Source of the DNA: Alcanivoracaceae bacterium
Lineage (GTDB): Bacteria; Pseudomonadota; Gammaproteobacteria; Pseudomonadales; Alcanivoracaceae
Direction of reading: 5' to 3'
NCBI GenBank assembly: GCA_023146255.1
Contig: JAGLCJ010000012.1
Location: 95,637 to 159,636, forward strand
DNA: 64,000 nt
In this document: one piece after another, positions 9,331 to 18,047 of the stretch
Position numbering within the stretch: position 1 is the stretch's first letter
How the letters are laid out: each line of letters starts with the position of its first letter
Program-made: the position numbers and the translations under genes
The notes under the pieces: generated by a model
Told to the model about the DNA's origin: nothing
The model's input: the letters and a program-made list of their open reading frames with translations, nothing else
Databases searched by the model: none

Positions 9331-10401
9331 TTACGACAGCTTGTAAACCTGTTTGCCATGGCGAACAAACGGCGGCCGGACAATTTTCACCGGCAGACGC
9401 TTGTTACGGATTTCCACTTCCGCCTCGCCCTGGCTGCCCGCTGGCACGCGCGCCAGCGCGATCGACAGGCCCAGCGTCGGCGAGAAGGTGCCGCTGGTGA
9501 TTTCGCCTTCGCCTTTGCTGGTGAACACTTTCTGGTGGGCGCGCAGCACGCCTTTCTCTTCCATCACCAGACCGACCAGCTCGGCATGACCCGCTGCCTG
9601 CTGCGCTTCAAGCGCGGCGCGGCCGACAAAATCACGATCGTTGAACACCAGCGTCCAGCCCATGTTCGCTTCCAGCGGCGAGATGGTTTCGTCCATATCG
9701 TTGCCGTACAGATTCATGCCGGCCTCCAGACGCAGGGTGTCACGGGCGCCAAGACCGCAGGGCTTGATCCCGGCAGCGCGCAGATCCTGCCAGAAGGTCG
9801 CCGCCTTGTTGCCGGGCAAAATAATTTCCGCGCCGTCTTCGCCGGTGTAGCCGGTGCGCGCCAGCAGCCAGCTGCCGCTTTCGACAAAATGAAACGGCTT
9901 CAGCGTCATCAGCGTATCCGCCGCCGGCAGCAACGAGCGCGCCATGTCGAGCGCCTTCGGCCCCTGAATGGCAATCATCGCCAGCGTCAGCTGCTCAGTA
10001 ATACGGACATCGAACCCGGCAGCCTGATTGTTCATCCAGGCCAGATCTTTCTCGCGGGTGGAACAGTTCACCACCAGCCGGTAGTCGTTGGCACGGCGGT
10101 AAACGATCAGATCATCGACCACGCCGCCGTTTGCATTGAGCATGCCGGAATACAGCGCACGACCCACGCTCAGGCGATCAACATCGTTGGCAAGCAGATG
10201 ACGCAGATAGTCGCGGGCGCCGGCACCAGAGACATCGACCACGGTCATGTGCGAGACATCAAACATGCCGGCTTCGCGGCGTACCTGATGATGTTCGTCG
10301 AGCTGGGAGCCGTAGTGGATCGGCATGTCCCAGCCACCGAAATCCACCATCTTGCCGCCTGCGGCCAGATGGGCGTCATAAAGAGGAGTGCGATGACCCA
10401 T
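9331..10401 (-). CDS. gcvT: Glycine cleavage system T protein (aminomethyltransferase)
   Basis: This 356-aa tetrahydrofolate-dependent aminomethyltransferase is first in the operon gcvT-gcvH-gcvPA-gcvPB-rlmI. Family signatures include the N-terminal MVDFGGWDMPIHYGSQ and MFDVSHM segments, the TGYTGEDGAEI loop and GLGARDTLRLEAGMNLYGND. The C-terminal barrel ends in PPFVRHGKQVYKLS. No glycine riboswitch could be recognised in the 126 nt upstream, which instead hold two GC-rich hairpins. The start ATG at 10401 gives the normal family N-terminus. Confidence 0.96.
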   Translation of the reverse strand: MGHRTPLYDAHLAAGGKMVDFGGWDMPIHYGSQLDEHHQVRREAGMFDVSHMTVVDVSGAGARDYLRHLLANDVDRLSVGRALYSGMLNANGGVVDDLIVYRRANDYRLVVNCSTREKDLAWMNNQAAGFDVRITEQLTLAMIAIQGPKALDMARSLLPAADTLMTLKPFHFVESGSWLLARTGYTGEDGAEIILPGNKAATFWQDLRAAGIKPCGLGARDTLRLEAGMNLYGNDMDETISPLEANMGWTLVFNDRDFVGRAALEAQQAAGHAELVGLVMEEKGVLRAHQKVFTSKGEGEITSGTFSPTLGLSIALARVPAGSQGEAEVEIRNKRLPVKIVRPPFVRHGKQVYKLS

Positions 10402-10429
10402 GGGAGCCTGTCTGCCGGTAACCGATTGA

Positions 10430-10519
10430 GGCCGGCATTCTACATCGAATGCCGGCCCCGGTCATGGCAACGGCCGGCCTTCACGGCCGACCTCTGCAAC
10501 CGGGCGGCGGGCCGCCCGG
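10430..10519 (-). terminator. Two GC-rich hairpins between the Ig-like lipoprotein gene and gcvT
   Basis: One perfect hairpin at 10500-10519 (CCGGGCGGC-GG-GCCGCCCGG) begins 9 nt after the stop of the Ig-like gene. A second at 10430-10457 has perfect 11-bp arms (GGCCGGCATTC, loop TACATC) and lies 28 nt before the gcvT start. Neither has a U-tract. The first probably ends or attenuates the upstream transcript. The second could be a terminator relic or a 5'-UTR structure of the gcv operon. Confidence 0.45.
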
Positions 10520-10527
10520 CAGGTCGG

Positions 10528-13500
10528 TTACTGCTTCACCGCCTCGGAGATAAAGCTCAGGTTGGCTCCCCCCGCCGGAATGCGCAGGTTGATGTTGTTG
10601 CCGGCCACATTGACGGTGATATCGATGGCCGAGGCATTGGTCTGGACGATATGCATGCGGCCATCGTCGAGGAAATGGATCGGCCCGGTCACCGTCATGG
10701 TCAGCGGCAAGCTGAGCTGGTTATGACCCAACGTGATACCGAGCGCCTCGGCATGCAGCTCCGGGGCATCCAGATACAGATCCAGCGTCGCCTCCAGCAC
10801 CGGCCCATCGACGGTTTCCCGGATCCAGCCTTCCACCGGCAGGTCGCGGCGGCCGCTAGCCGGATTGAAGCGGTGGCGGATACGCATCACCTGCGGACCA
10901 GTGGGCGCCTGCTGTGGACCGAGCAGAATCGCCTCCACCTCCACCTCCAGGCTGCTGGTGTGGATGATGGTCGGCAGGATATCGACACGGATCGCGTCCT
11001 CGCCAGCGTCATAGCCCACCACTTCGGCGTTCAGCGCTCCCGCCAGATAGATATAGCGCTTCTCCGGGCAGCTGATCGGGTTCCAGGGGGAAAGGAAATT
11101 GGCCCGGGTGAAGCCACAGCCGACATTGGCCTCAAGGAACAGGGCACCGCTGGCGCTGGGGCTACGGGTGACAATGTTGGTGCTGTTGAACGGGGTGACG
11201 TAACCACCGCCACCATCCGACGCCGGCATCGGCTCGGTCGGCGCCTCATGGATCATGTTGCTGTTGACGTCGATGCTGGGCAGGTTACGCAGCGCCTGGA
11301 GCACCGACGTGGTTTCCGCCGCACCACGGAACAGAATCACCAGATCCGGACCACCGGCCTGGGCCGCCGTCGCCTCGGCATAATCCTGGGTCAGCAGGCG
11401 GGTTTGCAGCGGCAGGCCATCCACCGAACAGATCGCCTGACTGCCATCGCAGTTGGTGCCAGCAGAAGAGGTGCGACTGCCGTTCGAGCGCAGCCGGTAG
11501 CGATACAACTGATCCGGCACCCAGCTCTGCTCCGGCCAGAACTCCAGCAGACGCGTTTCCGTGCGCAGCGTGCCATCGACCGGCACCCAGACGCCACCGT
11601 CGCGGCGCTCGACTACCACGCTGCCGCCGAGCTGCAGGCTCTGCTGATCCATATCCTGCGAGAACTGCACCCGGATCGGCCGGTTAGCCGCCAGCCGCGA
11701 CAATGGCAACAGATCATCGGTGTTCTTGCCACCCACGCAGCGCCCGTGATGCTCGGTTGCCAACGGCGCGCCATCAGTATTGATATCGCGGCCGCTGGTC
11801 TCGCACGGGTAGCCCGGATAGACCGTCAGCGGCAGTGGCGAGCGAACATCGTCGTCCACATACACCGGCAGACTGAAATCGAGAATGTACTGCTGATCGA
11901 GCAGGTTGCCGGCGATATCGCGCAGCGGCGCATCGGCCACTACTTGATAGTTGGCGTCCTGACCGGGACGGGGATGACGTACCGGATCGTGCGGCTTGAT
12001 CACGACACTGGCGCCGTCCAGATGGATATCCGCCTGCAGCGGCGCGCCATTCAATGTCAGTGACAGGGCGCCGACTTCATCAAGACTGGTAGCATCAAGC
12101 GGCTCGCTGAAATTAAGGATAATCGGCTCGCCCGGTGTGGCCATATCCTGATCATCGCCTGGCAGCCAGCTTTGCAAGGTCGGCGGTGTGATATCCGCAA
12201 TCGGATCTGGTGCATTGACCTGATCCTGCAGCGCTTTCATGTTGAACGACAACACGCCCCAGGCGGTTTCCAGGCCAAGTACTTCCGGCTCCACCACACC
12301 GATGGCGTTAATGACCAGCACGCCGTCTTCGACAATCGCCGTGCCATAAAGCTCGACATGGAGCAGATCCTGACTCAGGGCACCGTTGGCCTGCGGCACT
12401 TCCGCCGTCATCGCCACATCCATCAACAACTGAACATGCCGGGGCGAGCCGGGCTCTTCGGTGTAGGGGTTCGGCAACAGATAGCCGACCGCATCGGTGA
12501 CGAAGGTGACACTGATGTCGCCGGTTTCAAACCCGGCCGGCACTTCACCGGCGATATCAACAGATACAGACGAGCCATTCAGCAACGAGCCACGCGGCAC
12601 TCGCAGCGGCGACACCACAGGAAAATTCGGCACAAATGCCAGCTCGGCATAAACATCGCCTTGCTGCTGGGACAGGGATTGATCACCCAGCAGCAGTGCA
12701 TTAACCGGAACTGCGTTAATGGCAGCACCGGTCAATGGCGATACCACCGTTCCACCCAGCGAGTCCTCAGCCCGTTGCACTAGTGTTTCACGGGGAAATG
12801 AACTCTGTGGCACAAATTCAACCAGATCTTCACCGAGCACGTCACCAAGCGTGCTGCGAATTCCGCCAGACGTGGCAAAGGTATAGCTCTCGCCCGCAAC
12901 CAGATCCTCAAGAGGATCAACCGTGATGTAGAAGCTGCTCGCTCGCACCACCGCCGGCACCAGTTCGCCGCCACTATCGGTGATCGCCAGAGTGTCACCC
13001 GGGCCAATGCCATAACGCACGCTGGCGATATCCAGCGGCTGATTAAACTGCAGACGCAGCGAGGAGAAGTCCATTAGTGGCCGATCAGCACCATCCGGAA
13101 TCATTCTCGCAATGACGAAGTCTGGATCCGCTGTCTGCAAATCCCGAGGCCCTTTGCGCAGGCCGCGAGTCCGAAAGCTTATGCTCTCCTCCGGCACCAC
13201 CACATCGCTCAGCTCCGCCGGCAGCTCACCAATCTCAATACGGTATTCGGTAACCGGGCGTAGCGGTTGCTGCGGCCGCAAGACAATGCTGCGACGGTCT
13301 TCCAGCAAGGTCGCCGTGACTGAAACCGGGGTGTCATTTGCATCCAGCAATGAAACCTCGGCAAGATCGACACCTTCACTCAACGGGTGAGAAAACCTCA
13401 GCACCACCGGAGCTCGCACCGACACTTCTCGCTGTCCGTCATACGGATAGCTGTACTCAAGCCGGGATTTCTCCCAGAAAAAAGTGCTTGTCTGAGTGTC

Positions 13501-13569
13501 GCCACCGCAAGCGCTCAACATCAAGACCGCTGACAGCCATAAACAGGCTCTTATCCATATCTGATTCAT
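10528..13569 (-). CDS. Large lipoprotein with bacterial Ig-like (Big_5-type) domains
   Basis: This 1013-aa protein has a lipoprotein signal with lipobox LSAC (acylated C21). Several segments follow the pattern of SbsA/Big_5 Ig-like domains, for example VVLRFSHPLSEGVD, LRLQFNQPLDIASV, IILNFSEPLDATSL and RVQFSQDMDQQSL, each describing a strand followed by a loop. The C-terminal third has no recognised domain and holds cysteine-containing segments. No catalytic motif was seen. It follows a FadL-type outer-membrane protein gene by 13 nt, so the two are probably one operon and may form an envelope complex for a hydrophobic ligand; that role is inference. It is likely exposed on the periplasmic or outer surface. 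Confidence 0.75.
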   Translation of the reverse strand: MNQIWIRACLWLSAVLMLSACGGDTQTSTFFWEKSRLEYSYPYDGQREVSVRAPVVLRFSHPLSEGVDLAEVSLLDANDTPVSVTATLLEDRRSIVLRPQQPLRPVTEYRIEIGELPAELSDVVVPEESISFRTRGLRKGPRDLQTADPDFVIARMIPDGADRPLMDFSSLRLQFNQPLDIASVRYGIGPGDTLAITDSGGELVPAVVRASSFYITVDPLEDLVAGESYTFATSGGIRSTLGDVLGEDLVEFVPQSSFPRETLVQRAEDSLGGTVVSPLTGAAINAVPVNALLLGDQSLSQQQGDVYAELAFVPNFPVVSPLRVPRGSLLNGSSVSVDIAGEVPAGFETGDISVTFVTDAVGYLLPNPYTEEPGSPRHVQLLMDVAMTAEVPQANGALSQDLLHVELYGTAIVEDGVLVINAIGVVEPEVLGLETAWGVLSFNMKALQDQVNAPDPIADITPPTLQSWLPGDDQDMATPGEPIILNFSEPLDATSLDEVGALSLTLNGAPLQADIHLDGASVVIKPHDPVRHPRPGQDANYQVVADAPLRDIAGNLLDQQYILDFSLPVYVDDDVRSPLPLTVYPGYPCETSGRDINTDGAPLATEHHGRCVGGKNTDDLLPLSRLAANRPIRVQFSQDMDQQSLQLGGSVVVERRDGGVWVPVDGTLRTETRLLEFWPEQSWVPDQLYRYRLRSNGSRTSSAGTNCDGSQAICSVDGLPLQTRLLTQDYAEATAAQAGGPDLVILFRGAAETTSVLQALRNLPSIDVNSNMIHEAPTEPMPASDGGGGYVTPFNSTNIVTRSPSASGALFLEANVGCGFTRANFLSPWNPISCPEKRYIYLAGALNAEVVGYDAGEDAIRVDILPTIIHTSSLEVEVEAILLGPQQAPTGPQVMRIRHRFNPASGRRDLPVEGWIRETVDGPVLEATLDLYLDAPELHAEALGITLGHNQLSLPLTMTVTGPIHFLDDGRMHIVQTNASAIDITVNVAGNNINLRIPAGGANLSFISEAVKQ

Positions 13570-13582
13570 GATCGCCTCCCGG

Positions 13583-14902
13583 TCAGAACTTGACCGTCAT
13601 GGAACCGGAGAAGACATTCACGTCACCTTCCGCTTTCACTGTTTCATAAGGATTGGACGGCGCATCACTGGCAGTCATGTCAAACTCACGGGCCTTCAAC
13701 TGCTGATACTGGTAGCCGAAATCCAGCCGCAACGGAAATGCCAGCACCGGCGGATTGGCCAGCTCAATGCCGACACCCAGACCCACCACCAAACGGTCAT
13801 TGTCGAAGTAGTTCACGTCCAGCGACTCGCGACCCTTGAGCGGGGACTCTTCCATCGCCACGCCGGTAGTGACGATGAAGTGCTCGCCAACACGGAACTC
13901 GGCACCAATACGCGGAATAACAATGTCATTGAACTTCAGCAGCGCCTGATCCTTGATGGTGTCGTCTTGCAGCTCGCTACCAAGATCGGACCAGTTTTGC
14001 TGCTCAAGCGTGAAGGCCACCCGCCAGCGATCCTGCTTGTACTGCAATCCCGCGGCAAAAATATCCGGCTGCCAGGAATCCAGCGTGGTAATCACCAGCG
14101 TCAACCCCGGATCCGGGATAGTGCCGGGAATGACAGTATTAGCGCTGACCTCAGTGCGAGTATTCGAGTGACCACGAAACACCAGTGCAGCTTCCCAGCC
14201 GGACAACAGGCAATCCTGCTGACAAAACAGGGTGCCGAGATTGAAGCTGCTGCCAAGAATCGGCCGAATGGATGGCTCGGCACTGACGTCGAGACGCTCA
14301 TACTCGGTATTACCGGCAAGATCCGTCTGCGCCACCAGTGAGGCCGTAGAGTGCAGGGTAATCCGTGCCGAGGCGCCTATATCAATCCCCGGAATCAGCT
14401 CCAGACCGGCACCCAGATTCAGGAACAGTGGCTGGCGGCCGTAGCGAAAATACTGACCCTCGTTGGACGTTTCCGAATTAAAGGCCAGCATCTCTGTGCC
14501 GAATTTTTCAATGCCGGCAATAAAGCCGAAATAAAGCGGACGCTGGTATTTGGTGATCGAAGTGAGATCTGTCTTCATGCCAATCAGCGTGTGCTGGGTC
14601 GGCGTGTTCATCAACACACTGCCTTCCCGTATCGGCGGGTTACTACCACCGAGACTGATCGCCTTGAGCTCATGCTCGCCATGCAGGAGCGCACCGGTCA
14701 GTTCTCCGCGCTTGTCACGCGCCAACTGAGAGGGGTTGTAATAAGTGGCCGACACCTTGGTGTTGAACAGCGACAAACCCTGAGCAGATGCCACATCCGT
14801 GGGCAGAATCCCATAGGTGGTGGCGATGTTACCCATATTGGCATGCAGTGATCCCGCGCACGCCAGCCCCAGCGCCGCGAAAATAAAACGTCCAGCTCGC
14901 AT
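13583..14902 (-). CDS. OmpP1/FadL-like outer-membrane transport protein
   Basis: The 439-aa protein has a signal peptide (cleavage near SLHA-NMG) and ends in F (GSMTVKF), as expected of an outer-membrane barrel recognised by BAM. The mature N-terminus (NIATTYGILPTDVASAQGLSLF) and the SATYYNPSQLA motif resemble the hatch region and the NPA-like motif of FadL/TodX transporters. These take up long-chain fatty acids or hydrocarbons. The remainder alternates amphipathic strands with loops, one holding a CQQDC pair. It is the first gene of a two-gene unit with the Ig-like lipoprotein. The transport substrate cannot be read from sequence. Confidence 0.75.
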   Translation of the reverse strand: MRAGRFIFAALGLACAGSLHANMGNIATTYGILPTDVASAQGLSLFNTKVSATYYNPSQLARDKRGELTGALLHGEHELKAISLGGSNPPIREGSVLMNTPTQHTLIGMKTDLTSITKYQRPLYFGFIAGIEKFGTEMLAFNSETSNEGQYFRYGRQPLFLNLGAGLELIPGIDIGASARITLHSTASLVAQTDLAGNTEYERLDVSAEPSIRPILGSSFNLGTLFCQQDCLLSGWEAALVFRGHSNTRTEVSANTVIPGTIPDPGLTLVITTLDSWQPDIFAAGLQYKQDRWRVAFTLEQQNWSDLGSELQDDTIKDQALLKFNDIVIPRIGAEFRVGEHFIVTTGVAMEESPLKGRESLDVNYFDNDRLVVGLGVGIELANPPVLAFPLRLDFGYQYQQLKAREFDMTASDAPSNPYETVKAEGDVNVFSGSMTVKF

Positions 14903-15193
14903 CTTGTTATTCTCCGTTTATATCTGCCGACCCTGAGTCGACGACTACGCACGCCAGCTTCTCCATGGGCTGGCTCCGGTGTGGCGCCGTTGCAATATAT
15001 TTGATTCTCCGGCGGGCACTGGCGAAGCATTAATAAATGCGTCCAGCATTTGAATGGGACGAAAGTACGGATATTTGTTGAGTTTTGTATCTATGCGGGG
15101 GCTTTCATGGGGCGACGGCATTAATGCCAAAATGATTTTAAGTAGAATGGCGGATAAAAAGGACTAGCCTGCGTATCTTTCAATGAAACGATC

Positions 15194-16831
15194 TTATCGT
15201 GTCCGCTTCATCAGAAGATAAACCGGCAAAAGACCAACCAGCACCAGCGTTAGTGCCGGCAACGCCGCCCGGGACCACTCCCCCTCTGACGTCATTTCAA
15301 AAATCCGCACCGCCAGCGTGTCCCAACCGAATGGCCTGAGCAGCAGGGTGGCAGGCATCTCTTTCATTACGTCGATAAGTACCAGCAAGAGCGCCGATAG
15401 CACACCCGGCGTTAACAGCGGCAACCATACCCGTCGCACCGTTTCTGCCGGTGTTGCACCCAGCGTCCTGGCCGCTTCGAGAATGCGTGGCCGAATGCGT
15501 TCAAACGCGGCTTCGACTGGACCATAGGCGACGGCAAGAAATCTCACCGCGTAGGCCAGAATGAGTGCAAACAGCCCGCCGATCAGCACTGCGCCGGTAC
15601 CGAATTGCAGATTCAACCAACGATCAATGGCAGCGAAGCTCAGCATGATACCCACTGCCAGTACCGAGCCCGGCATGGCATACCCGACCGTCGCACCACG
15701 CACCGCCAGCGCGCTTAGCCAATGCCCCCGCGTGCGTCGCACATAACCAAGAAAAATGGCTGTCGCCACCGTCACCACGGCAGCGCCAGCGCCCAACAAC
15801 AGGGTATGCCAGACAAGCCCCCAGTAGCGCGCATCAAAATCACGAGCCCCGGCATCCACCACCCAGAACAGCAGCCGGCCCACGGGAATAGCGAATGCGA
15901 ACAGAAATATTGCAGAGGCATAACCACACAGTAACCAGCGCCGCCAGAATTCTGGCCGGACTCGCTTCAGCTTTCTGGCGCTCTGCTGCTCATAACGGGC
16001 ACGGCCTCGACCGGCACGTTCGACAAACAGACTGACCAGTACGAATAACAGCAGCAGCGATGCCAGCTGGGCAGCAGCATTGAGGTTATAAAAGCCGTAC
16101 CAGCTCTTGTAGATCGCCGTGGTAAAGGTATCGAAGTTAAAAACGGATACAGCGCCAAAATCTGCCAGCGTTTCCATCAACGCCAGCGCCAGACCCGCAG
16201 CAATTGCCGGACGCGCCATTGGCAAGGCCACCCGCCAGAATGCCGCAACAGGTGATAGCCCGAGGATGCGTGCCTGTTCCATCAGGGTGCGACCCTGAGC
16301 GCGAAATGCCACACGCGCCAGCATGTAAACATATGGATACAACACCAGCGACAGGGTAATAATCACCAGCGCCGGCCTGCGGGCGCTGGTGCCACGGAAT
16401 CCATCAAACCAGTCGCGTAGCGCGGATTGCACCGGGCCGGAAAAATCGAGCAGGTCCAGCGCCACAAATGCCAGCACATAAGCTGGCACCGCCAACGGCA
16501 GCAACAATGCCCAATCGAAAAAGCGGCGGCCGGGAAACTCCATTGTCGCCGTCATCCAGGCCAGACTTACGCCGAGCAGCAGCACGCCGACGCCAACACC
16601 CAGCACCAGCAACAGCGTATTCGCCAGCAGACTGAGCAGCACCGTGTCGGCAAGGTGACGCCAGACTTCCGACTCGTCTCCGAGCCAGGAAAGACCGAGC
16701 ACGGCAATCGGTAACAACACCGCCGCCGCCAGCAGCATTGCAATAACAATCAGCGGATCCGGCCGCGGAAGTTTCAACGGCGAAGACGACCAGGTCAGTA
16801 CAGACACCCACCACTCCATAAACAACTGCAC
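15194..16831 (-). CDS. Ferric-iron ABC transporter, fused double permease (FbpB/SfuB type)
   Basis: This 545-aa inner-membrane protein has about twelve hydrophobic segments arranged as two homologous permease halves. Each half carries the EAA-type cytoplasmic loop that contacts the ATPase (LMEQARILGLSPVAAFWRV and ILEAARTLGATPAETVRRV). This two-in-one layout is typical of FbpB. It lies 33 nt downstream of the substrate-binding protein gene. No ATP-binding subunit follows; the next gene is a FadL-type porin, so the ATPase must come from elsewhere in the genome. The first ATG (16831) was kept, but an ATG at 16819 is also possible. Confidence 0.9.
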   Translation of the reverse strand: MQLFMEWWVSVLTWSSSPLKLPRPDPLIVIAMLLAAAVLLPIAVLGLSWLGDESEVWRHLADTVLLSLLANTLLLVLGVGVGVLLLGVSLAWMTATMEFPGRRFFDWALLLPLAVPAYVLAFVALDLLDFSGPVQSALRDWFDGFRGTSARRPALVIITLSLVLYPYVYMLARVAFRAQGRTLMEQARILGLSPVAAFWRVALPMARPAIAAGLALALMETLADFGAVSVFNFDTFTTAIYKSWYGFYNLNAAAQLASLLLLFVLVSLFVERAGRGRARYEQQSARKLKRVRPEFWRRWLLCGYASAIFLFAFAIPVGRLLFWVVDAGARDFDARYWGLVWHTLLLGAGAAVVTVATAIFLGYVRRTRGHWLSALAVRGATVGYAMPGSVLAVGIMLSFAAIDRWLNLQFGTGAVLIGGLFALILAYAVRFLAVAYGPVEAAFERIRPRILEAARTLGATPAETVRRVWLPLLTPGVLSALLLVLIDVMKEMPATLLLRPFGWDTLAVRIFEMTSEGEWSRAALPALTLVLVGLLPVYLLMKRTR

Positions 16832-16864
16832 CCGCCGAAGCGGGTGCAGACTTTCAAACCGGCA

Positions 16865-17875
16865 TTAACGGTAACCGGCACGGTCCATCAGTTTGACTGC
16901 TTCCACCTGACGTTTGCCGGCCACCGCAACGTTCAGGTCATCTCCACGGAACTCACCCCAGGCAGTGACCACACCGGTGGGCTGTACCGCCGGATTTACC
17001 GGGTACTCCATATTCTGCTCTGCCAGTAATTGCTGCGGCGCCGCCGTCGACATCCATTCCATCAACTTGATCGCCTGATCACGATTCGGCGCATGCGCCG
17101 TCAGGCCAACACCGGAGATGTTGATGTGCACACCACTGCTGTCCTGATTGGCCCAGAACAGCGCCACCGGCAGATCCGGCTTCTCGGCAATCAATCGACC
17201 GAAGTAGTAGGTATTCACAATGCCAACGTCACACTGACCGGCGGCGATCGCTTCGATCAATGCGGTGTCGTTGGAGAACACATCCGTGGCGAGATTATCA
17301 ACCCAACCGCGAACAATGGCTTCCGCCTTTTCCTCGCCATGACGCTCGATCATCGTCGCAACCAGTGACTGGTTATAGACCTTCTTCGAGGTCCGCAGGC
17401 ACAAGCGGCCCTTCCAGGCCGGCTCCGCCAGTGCCTCATAACTGCTCAGCTCTTCCGGCTGCACTCGGTCGGGGCTGTACACCAGAGTCCGGGCGCGCAC
17501 GGTTTGACCAAACCAGCGATTATCAACATCACGCAAGTTGGCCGGAACATTGGTCGTCAACACCTCTGAGTCCACCGGCTGGAACAGACCCTGTTCGGTT
17601 GCCTGCCAGAGGTTGCCGGCATCCACGGTGATTAGCAGGTCCGCTGGGCTATTATTGCCTTCCGCTGCCAGTCGAGTAATGAGGGCACCGTCATCATCAG
17701 TGGTATAGCGGACCTTGACCCCGGTTTCCTGCGTATAGAGATCAAACACGGGGCGGATCAGGTGATCCTTGCGGGAGGTATAGACCACCACCTCAGGATC
17801 CTTCGGAGGCTCGGAACAGGCCGCCAGCCAGCCGGCCAGTAATGACACAGAAACAAGGCGCAGGGTAATTCGCAT
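16865..17875 (-). CDS. Ferric-iron ABC transporter substrate-binding lipoprotein
   Basis: This 336-aa protein is a periplasmic iron-binding protein of the FbpA/FutA/IdiA family. The N-terminus is a lipoprotein signal with LAAC (C20), so it should be anchored to the inner membrane rather than free. Family motifs include VVVYTSRKDHLI, TGVKVRYTTDDDGALITRL and the tyrosine pair in IVNTYYFGRL, which binds Fe3+ in homologues. The start at 17875 is chosen because it opens the signal peptide and has GGTGGAGC upstream. The longer open frame to 18013 would run across the Fur box. It is cotranscribed with the permease gene and controlled by a near-consensus Fur site. Confidence 0.9.
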   Translation of the reverse strand: MRITLRLVSVSLLAGWLAACSEPPKDPEVVVYTSRKDHLIRPVFDLYTQETGVKVRYTTDDDGALITRLAAEGNNSPADLLITVDAGNLWQATEQGLFQPVDSEVLTTNVPANLRDVDNRWFGQTVRARTLVYSPDRVQPEELSSYEALAEPAWKGRLCLRTSKKVYNQSLVATMIERHGEEKAEAIVRGWVDNLATDVFSNDTALIEAIAAGQCDVGIVNTYYFGRLIAEKPDLPVALFWANQDSSGVHINISGVGLTAHAPNRDQAIKLMEWMSTAAPQQLLAEQNMEYPVNPAVQPTGVVTAWGEFRGDDLNVAVAGKRQVEAVKLMDRAGYR

Positions 17876-17904
17876 GATCAGCTCCACCAGAGGCCAACAA
17901 GAAT

Positions 17905-17923
17905 AATAATGGTTCTCATTATC
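17905..17923. promoter_or_regulatory. Fur box upstream of the iron-transport operon
   Basis: Read on the minus strand, GATAATGAGAACCATTATT matches 16 of 19 positions of the classic Fur box GATAATGATAATCATTATC. It lies 30 nt upstream of the binding-protein start codon, where Fur-Fe2+ would block transcription in iron-replete cells. Confidence 0.85.
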
Positions 17924-17994
17924 TTGATGCGCCCGGGAATTACAAGTGGGGCAAGTGTGGAGACGGACCTGACCCGCCGCCCTGACGGGCATCA

Positions 17995-18031
17995 ATAAAA
18001 AAGGCCGGGCCACGCCTGGCGCAGCCCGGCC
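17995..18031 (-). terminator. Rho-independent terminator of the DUF4397 gene
   Basis: The arms GGCCGGGC and GCCCGGCC enclose a loop of about 13 nt. On the minus strand they are followed by TTTTTTA. It lies just downstream of the DUF4397 lipoprotein stop and separates it from the iron-transport operon. Confidence 0.85.
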
Positions 18032-18047
18032 GTTCGCTCGCCCTGGC

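Noticed and set aside
10402..10527. Glycine riboswitch upstream of gcvT
   Set aside because: Only GC-rich hairpins are seen; the conserved riboswitch core could not be recognised.
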